Of a stretch of DNA of 64,000 nt, positions 56,400 through 64,000 are shown piece by piece. Numbering within the stretch: position 1 is the first letter of the stretch; every line of letters begins with the position of its first letter. The position numbers and the translations under genes are program-made. Origin of the DNA: Serilophus lunatus (lineage: Eukaryota > Chordata > Aves > Passeriformes > Eurylaimidae); contig VXBA01005469.1 of assembly GCA_013399895.1 (NCBI GenBank), positions 650,793 to 714,792 on the forward strand, read 5' to 3'. The notes under the pieces were generated by a model. It worked only from the letters and a program-made list of their open reading frames with translations. It had not been told where the DNA came from and did no database searches.

Positions 56400-59300
56400 A
56401 GTTAGTTAAATATTTATGCCAGACTTTCTACGTTTTGGCTCCCAGCCCTCATCTGGGGGTTGCAGTGCAATTTAGGAAGAATATGAGAAAGTTTTCACAC
56501 TTGTGTGCAGAAAGCTTTAATTATACATTCTCCATATGGATGCAAATGTTTGATGTTATACAGATGTTGGCAACAAACTGACCACCAGGTACCAGAGCAG
56601 AAACAGCAAACTTCGGCGAGCAGATCAAAATCTGACTTCCTTGTTGTGAATGGATGCTGCATAATGCAACAGTCACTCCTCCCCTTCTGATCCAGCCTCC
56701 TTTGCTCAGAGACCTCTGTTGCAAAATACTTCCAGGCAAATGATGAGAAAATGGCTGGAGAGAGGGCACATATGGCTTGAAAGTAACTGGAACTCACATC
56801 CTGCATCTTCACTGGGGCTGATATTTGGCAGTGGGAGAGGTGTCTGCCTTTCTGCATCTTTAGATTTTGTTCACAACATCCCCAGATTCCCAAGTGTCCC
56901 CAGATCTGCCTCTTGGGAGCCCTCTCACAGGGCCTGGTGCTGTACCGTGCAAGAGCCAGGACCACGAGCCAGGACAATGTTATGAAAGCAGAAGAGCCGT
57001 GCTTAGGGGTGAGATGATAACTCTTCTTGGTGTGTTTCTGCCGAGCTGCTCTCGTACAGTGCTGCATGAAGTGCTGGGCAGAGAAGCGTGCTGCACTGAA
57101 CATTAGCTCTGACAATCACCACCCTGCCCCTGCTGGTCTCTAAAGGAGGCTTTGACCACAGAGGTGTTATCAGGAAGGACATCCAGCACTCCTCTGAGCT
57201 GTATGGGGGCTGGGACTCCTGGTGGAGTGAGAAATCGAGGAGCATATTCCCCCCTCTGACTCCTGGTATCATGCAGAGATGTTTGTGTTTGCAATTCCTG
57301 GTGAACTTCCTGCAGAAGGAGCAGAGAAGGAAGCTGGCAGACAGGGATGACACAGGGCTGTTAGCTGGATTTCTCCTTGATGACATGCACAGGATATCTA
57401 CTCTATTTACTACTTTATATGTGAATGACATTGATGTATGAGGTCCCACTGAAAGCTGATTTTTGCTTAACTCGCCTACCTCTCCTGTGTCCTGACCTTG
57501 CACTCCTACTAGTGCAGAGAGGGTTTGCTTTTGCATACCCAGAAGCTCAAAACCTCCAAATTATCTGCAATATCTTGAGCACCTAATTATACTGAGCTTA
57601 TTGCTGTGATACCTAGGCACATTCACCTTACTGTATCCTCAATTAGGCACAGTCCCTGAGCCATCTCTGGTGAAAATACAGTTCTGCTGAAGTTTTATTT
57701 TCTGGAGCAAGTTTGGGCAGGGAAATGGTGGGAAGTGAGAAAGGGAAATGCTGGTTAATGCCTATGTTAGATATAATATCAGAATAAAAAGTGCTTGTGA
57801 TCAGTTCTCACATGAGTATCACACCCTCTAATCAGGTAAGACGAGGTGGCTGCCTTCTGAGGTGCATCTGGATCCTGTGAAGGAGCAGTGACCCACACCT
57901 TTCTTATTTCACCTGCAACCTTTGTGCTCCTGCCTTTGAGATTGCCCATTTTTCACAAGTAAGCAGAAATGGGCTTACTCACCAGGTAGATGAAAAGACT
58001 TCCAAGAAACATGTGGGTGCCCTAGTAGGTAGTGCTGCACTTCACTAAACAAAGCCCTTCCCTTTGAGTCAGCCTGTGCTTTGGCGACTCAGCCTCTACA
58101 GATAGCTTTTTTTTTTTTTTTCCTTTGGCCTAAATTATGAAAACCGTGAAGGATTTCTCAAGATTCCAGTTAAATTGCAGTTTTTGCCATTCTGATCCAC
58201 TGTTCCATCTCTGCAGGCAGAAACAACTGCATTTTCCCTGCCACTCCTTCTGTGCTGTGAAATAGCTGTCAAGCTCTACCCCAGAGTTAGCTGCATTGTT
58301 GCGGGGGAAGAAATGTTTTTTTCTGTCCATGCACGACAGTGGATAGATAAATCTCTAGATGAAGAGGCAGTTATTTTGTCCTAAGGAGTGGGAAGTGAAT
58401 GGAGCAAACAGTGAGAAGCCTGCAGTGAGCTACAGCTTAAGAATCAGTGCAAGATATTTATTTCTTGCAGAGCCAAAAGAGAGCAGTTCCACCATTTTTC
58501 TTCTCCTAGGTCAGGAACACAGGAGTGACACCACAGTAACTCACTTCTTCTCTCTTGAGGGATGGCTGTAAAGGCAGTGGGTTTAACTTATTGTATTTAA
58601 TAAGGAGCTGAGAGACAATAAAGCAACAAAATTAAACTTCTGCCCACAACATAGCAAGAAGGGAGAAGAGGTTAGACCAAAGTCCCAATGCCAAGTCTGA
58701 AAAGTAGAAAGCAGGGGTGTACTGGTTACACTCACTCCACAGAGCTGACCCTGAACACGAGGGATGCACCATCTCTCTGGTTATCTGCAAATAACACCTC
58801 TCCCATCAAAGTTTTCTGCTCTTTGCAGTGCATTGCAGAACTGCTGGCACTAAGCAGGAAAAAACCAAAGCAGACTCAGCTAAACCCTGCAAGGTTTAGT
58901 TCTTAAGGACCCGGTTTGAGTACTTTTAATATGTCCATCAGTAATTTGTAGCACCTTGCCTGAAGGGACGCTTGTGAGCACTCACCAGGGCACCAAAGCA
59001 ATGCTCAGGAGAGGCTCTGTGAGCCTTGAGAGCTATTCTCTGGATAAGGGAGCAGTCAAAAAGTAGGGAGTGGAAAAACCTGGGAATAGCTGATAAGGCA
59101 GCTACTTCTTTTTTCATTGCTCTGTAAACTTTTCTAAAGGTGCAATATAGGTATTAACCATACTTCTCGTGGCATAAGGGGCTGGGTTCTCATTTGCAGT
59201 GAGGCTGACTGGAGGCCTGTGCATGTTTCTCCTATCTGTGATCTGTGCTCAAGGGCAGAATAACCGATCTGCATCCCCAGGATGCTAGTGAAGAGCTAGG

Positions 59301-62300
59301 AGGAAGGTTTCAGTTGGGTATGGGCTTTCTCTTCTCTTCTGGAGAGGGCCTACACCGTGCTTTGTTAAGCTGGAAAGAAGAAAGCATGGAGGACCAAAAA
59401 AAAAACCGAGGTGACCAAGCAGTTCTGTAGCAGAAGTTCTTAAGTAAGGAAAAATCCTCTTTCTCAGCCTGGTGAGAATAACAGGCAGTGCTCTAGTTAC
59501 TGGGGGCACGGGTGAAGGGAGCTAGTGAGGATGCCAGAAAAAGAGTGCAGCAGGCGTCACTGCACGGTGGTGATCTACTTCTAAGTGATACCAGAAAAAC
59601 CTATTAAATATATAACCTCAGCGCCCAGAAAAATGTGTTAAGAGGTTTATTCATGTAGGAAAAGCTTCATCTTATAAATATAGATAAGGGCTTCTTTTTT
59701 TCCTTCTTCTTCTTTTGGATTTCCTATACAGAAAACGTATTTGGGCTGTAATTTCCCTTCTGGGAAGCTCTACCTAGTTATGCTGCTTTCTGTCTGGCAG
59801 GACTGAGAGGCCCATGCTGCAAATGGGACAGCTCAGTGTGATGAGTCCTTCCAAACATATATTGCACTACATCCTGTTCCAAGCCTCATCCTAAAAATCT
59901 TTATGTGTGTGCTGCCCTACAAGAAGGCTGGTAGTTTCACTGAGCAGACATAGGACTGCTGCGTGCTGAAGGTGATGAATAGCTGCTGTTCTTTCCAGGA
60001 TGTACCTGCTGCAGGGCTGCTGCTGACAGACCTGAAACAGAGAGGAAAGACAGACAAAATGTGAACCCACAGATCCTCCTCTGAGGCGTTCCTTTTCTCT
60101 GATTCTTCTCTCTCAGCATAGGCCCTGCAGAACAGCACAGATGGAAATACTGCAGTGGAGATTAAATAAACTTGCTGTCCTTCAGGTTGGCAACTTCCTT
60201 CCTCAAAGATTCTCTTGCCTCTTTGAGAGGGTAGAACAGGACCTCTCTTAGGTCCCCAGCCTCATGTACCAACAGAAGTCCAACCATTACCTTTATTTTG
60301 AACACAAGTCAACTCATATCTCACCTTTACAACCACCTCCTTTAGCCCTAATTAAACTTTAATTCTGTTTCTGTGCTGTCGAGAGCTCAGTAATGTTAAC
60401 ACCTGCCTGTTCTCGCCCACAGTCCCCACTGAAGCCTTTTATGGTCTCCACATACACCACATGGCCTGCACCCAGGGTTACCATGCACCTGGTCCCTCCA
60501 CCCTGGCTGCCTTGCTGTCTTCTCATCCACACAAGCTTGTCTTGGACTGTGTTGCTGGTGTGCAGTCTTCCCTAGCTGTCCACTGAAACACTCACCCAGA
60601 CACTTGACATCTCAGAATGGCCAAATGCCCTTTCCTCCATCCTTGACAAGGGAGCTCTGGTGACACCTCTCAGAATGATGCTGGACTGGGTCAGCCTCCT
60701 GGTGCCTTTTTGGCTCCTTCTGGTTTGTCTTGACTTCCCATGCCTTCACAGCTCTTCAGCTGTTTTTGGGTTGCCCTTTTCTAAAAGGCTTGGGAGCTAT
60801 GGAAAGCTGCCTTACCCTTCCTTTCACAGTTCTGCAGACAACCCTTGTTGGGCTGTACCTGTATGACCATTCTTGCCAGGCAGGAGCCTGCTGTGGGCAT
60901 CCACAATATTCTGTTGTCACCTCTTTTCACTTTTCCTCTAAGTTCCTGTCATGTGTGTCTACAAACAAGTCAACTTAATAACTGCAGATGTAGACAATCT
61001 TGGGGCTTAATCACGCTGACTAACATTGCCTCATGGCTTCTTTATGCTCCTCTATCCACAGCCGTCTGCTGCTGCTTTACTTACCAATCGATACCTGTGC
61101 ATCAGGGCATTTCCCCTTCCCTTCTCTGCCCCGCCTGCAGATGAGCTCCAGTCTATGCCTGCTGCTCCTAGGAACTATGACAGCTTCCAAAATCCCCACA
61201 GGCAGGGCAACTCACATCCTGCTGGTACAAGGAAGCTTCCTCTTATGAATGTTAAGGACTATCCCATCCATGCGAGTTGTGAAATAACAAGATGACGCCG
61301 TGCCATTGTATTTGGCTGCTGAGGTGAGGTGGTGCTAGCTTATAACCAAGCTGCAAAACTCTTGCCTTGCTCCTTCTCAGACACTCTTGCTGGTCTGTGA
61401 CACACTTCCAAAAATCCCATTCTGCTGCATTTCTCTCAGAGTGCTTTGGGTAATTTTTCTGACTATTTTTTGTCTTGGGAGTACGGTGATATCAAATCTG
61501 GTCTTTCCTGGCTTTGCCCAGACGTCTGAGGAGAGACGTGTCTCTCCATCCATGCATCTAATGCTAAGTGCTAGTCTAGGTACTGGTAGCTCTTCCCCTT
61601 CTGGTAGGGGTGCTTGCCAGAAAATTCATGCAACACTGCAGAGAGCGTTACTTCTTCCTGCTGTGGTAGAAACCGAGGCAAAGAGGGGTGCACTAGTCAG
61701 CTGATTATCCTAGAACAAGCCAGGAGGAAAGACATGGCCAGAGCATAGGGACTGGGCTGACCTCTTCCCATCTCTTGGCACCGACTGCTGCCATTTCTGT
61801 TGTCCTGCCTGGGATGGTGGCTGGTGCTGGTGGACAGGCAGCAGATGACCCTCTTTCCTCAGTGCCAGCTGCTCCTTGCAGGGTTAGCTCCAGCTTGACA
61901 TGCATGTCTCCAGAGGAATTCAAACAGTACTTGAAAGAAAACAAAGTAGAGCAAACAGCTCTTCTTTAAAAGCAGCTGGTGAACTCCACTGACTGGAGCC
62001 AGAAGCCTTTTTAGGGCAAGTGACAATTCCCTTCTCCCCTAGGGAAGAAGGGTCTGTTACAGCTTATCTGTCATGGGAGGTTAGCAAGAGAATCTGGCAT
62101 GTGTTTAACCAGAGTAACGATTCACATTTTCAGTTTGCAGCCCTGCTCTAAATCACATTTCCACGTGGGTGGGAAGATCCGAAGGCTCCAGCCACTGCAG
62201 AACAAAACCTCTCCATGCTGGCTGGCCAGGGTGCCATGGACAATAGCAAATCAAAGCCAGCATCCCTTGGGTGTTTGTGAGGGGGCCACGACTGCCTCAG

Positions 62301-64000
62301 GGGAGCCCATGACCTCACTTCTCGCCTGCTCAGCTCAGTCCCTTGAACTGTCTTTTCCATCAGGGTAAAGTGGGAGTAAGATAATATCCCCAGGATTTGG
62401 TAACCATCTGTATTGGGGCCAGCTTTAGTCAGAGCAGTTGCTTTCAGTCGGGAAATTGCTGAGGAGAGCAACTCATCCTGGCAATAATCATCCTGCAAAC
62501 CTGTTGCTTCTTCTCCCAGCTTCACATCCCTTACAACATGTCTCCAGGGCTGCAGTCCCTGTTGGGGCGAGGGGCAATGTGGTGAGGGCAGCAGCAGCAG
62601 GTTTCCCTGGGCTCCCTCCTCCACATTGCCAGGCCCTCTGTGAAAAAGTGACAAGATGCAGGGCGGGAATCACACCAAAGATTTCAGAGCTGGGAAGTTA
62701 TTTTTTTCCTCATTCTTGAGCAACAAATATCCCATGACCTGTGTAGTGGAGAAGCTCTTCTCAGCACGCATCAAACATCATTGGGAAATGAAGAATCAGC
62801 ATAAAACCGTGCTGGCTGTTGACACCTCGTGAGCACATTGCCAGCAGGCTCAGCTGAGAGAGCTGGGGAAGCCCTGGAGCAGGATGGCCCCTTCACCTCC
62901 CCCAGCCTAATGCCCCTGGGAGTTAAAGATATTGTCTTGTGGGCAAGATGGAAAACGATGAACCAAGGTCACTCCTGCTCCGTACTGAAACCAGTGGCTT
63001 TGTCCCCAACACTGTTCCTTGTTTGCACAGAATTTAAGATGATGATATTAAAGTGTCGCAGGAGAAAAGTATTCCTGGTCCTCTGGAAAGGGTTTTTAAC
63101 CATGTTTTGTTCTAGAGGTGTAAGTCTGCTTTTCCACCACAGGCCTGCCTGCTCTGTTGTCGTGAGGGTGGCACAGGGATGCTTGGATAGGCTCCTATCT
63201 ATGGCTCACCACAAGGAGAAGGGGCAGTGTTTACTCTGCCAGGGCACTAATTTAAAATACCTGGCTGCAGTGTTAATGCACAAAACCCGTTGTCTCCCTT
63301 GGGAGAGCTTAAAAGTTGGAGGCAAGGAGTCATTTTCAGTGTAGTAGAGAAGCCATTTATTGCCTGCACACATTGCAGGCAGATATCTGGCTTCCTGTGC
63401 TGTGTGCTTTCATTTTGAGTTGGAAGTGAGACAGCAAAGCCTGCTGTGTTTGGGAATGGCAGCCCCATGGAGGTGTGCTCATTGGAGTGGAAGAGGAAAT
63501 GCTGAGGGAGAAAGAGAACAAGCTGGTGGCAGGATAAAGGGGGGACTGGGTCTGGAAATTTAACATTCGGGAACCTCAGTGGAAGGTGAGACTCCTGGGC
63601 TGTCATTTCTGCTGTCATGAATATTTCAAGGTTTATATAATGATTCTCAAATGTAAAATGCCAAACAGTCCTTAGAGTAAAAGCATGGTGTCGTGGACTT
63701 CTCCCTCCTAGGTGAGCCCTGAACAATTTTGCCGTGACATGAAGATGGCCCACACCCCCAGCCAAATGCAAACAGAACTGCTGCTGTCTTCCAATATCAG
63801 CTGCTGCCTTGCTGTCAGGCCAATACTGAGAGAGGTGTGAGCTGGCTTCAGTCACAGAAATGAAGGTGTGGACTCTGAAATGTATATGATAACATACTTT
63901 TTCCAGAGTAACAATGGAAGTGCTTATCATAGCTAACTGGATGAAAGAAATGTTTTAAGATGAATGACAGCAGCTGAGACTCCTTTACTCTCCTCCCCCC
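56400..64000. other. Unique non-coding sequence
   Basis: No recognised gene, RNA gene or transposon. The largest open frames (56495-57115 minus, 206 codons; 63247-63930 minus, 227 codons; 62829-63344 plus, 171 codons) give Ser/Cys/His-rich chains without motifs or family resemblance and are treated as chance. A poly-T tract is at 58107-58121, and 60380-61300 is pyrimidine-rich. A palindromic CCACGTGG E-box is near 62162. The window ends inside a C-rich run. Confidence 0.5.
58107..58121 (+). repeat. Poly-T tract
   Basis: About 15 T between GATAGC and CCTTTGG. A simple homopolymer. Confidence 0.85.

Noticed and set aside
56495..57115. 206-codon minus-strand open frame
   Set aside because: No domains or family similarity; Cys/His/Ser-rich chance composition.
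63247..63930. 227-codon minus-strand open frame
   Set aside because: His/Ser/Phe-rich chain without domains; no similarity that I recognise.
1000..64000. tRNA, rRNA, snoRNA or miRNA genes
   Set aside because: No cloverleaf promoter words, rRNA segments or long perfect hairpins were found by reading; a covariance-model search (Infernal/Rfam) would be decisive.

Overview
The window looks like anonymous nuclear DNA from a bird. The supporting evidence is four degenerate CR1-type LINE fragments, two with the avian-style 3' end (antisense reading near 35.1 kb, sense reading near 53.4 kb that ends in ATTCTGTGATTC). CpG is generally depleted, recognisable transposons are sparse (roughly 1.6 kb in 64 kb), and bacterial-style genes, operons, rRNA, tRNA and CRISPR arrays are absent. 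The species cannot be read from the sequence. I found no complete or homologous protein-coding gene. The window is best described as intergenic, or as the inside of a very large intron.

Layout. 1-13 kb is unique sequence with small motifs, a purine-rich tract (about 7.0-8.4 kb), and a hairpin followed by a 34-bp duplication at 12.8 kb. 13-25 kb is unique sequence with candidate regulatory patches, a relic of an old amniote dispersed repeat at 14.75 kb, a (TTTA)n microsatellite at 19.85 kb, an RFX X-box-like palindrome at 22.12 kb and a G-quadruplex motif at 22.92 kb. The dominant feature is at 25.2-27.1 kb: a CpG-island-like patch (25205-25501) followed 130 bp later by a composite minisatellite (25631-27097). 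The array has eight 49-bp units, then twenty-one 51-bp units that look identical. 27-40 kb carries an old antisense CR1 (32.7-33.1 kb), a younger antisense CR1 3' end (35.1-35.6 kb) and an antisense CR1 reverse-transcriptase fragment (39.5-39.8 kb). 40-64 kb is again mostly unique, with a CpG/MEF2/G4 cluster at 47.1-47.4 kb, a sense CR1 3' end at 53.0-53.4 kb and several simple repeats.

Several short stretches are bounded by good splice acceptor and donor sequences and keep a reading frame open. The best are 13911-13993 on the minus strand, and 33670-33729, 11202-11260, 37891-37919, 50909-51025 and 47681-47742 on the plus strand. They are listed as low-confidence candidate exons. None matches a protein family I recognise, and a window this size should contain such pairs by chance. 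The long open frames across the minisatellite (more than 500 codons in five of six frames) arise from the repeat and are not evidence of a gene. No set of genes here can be said to work together.
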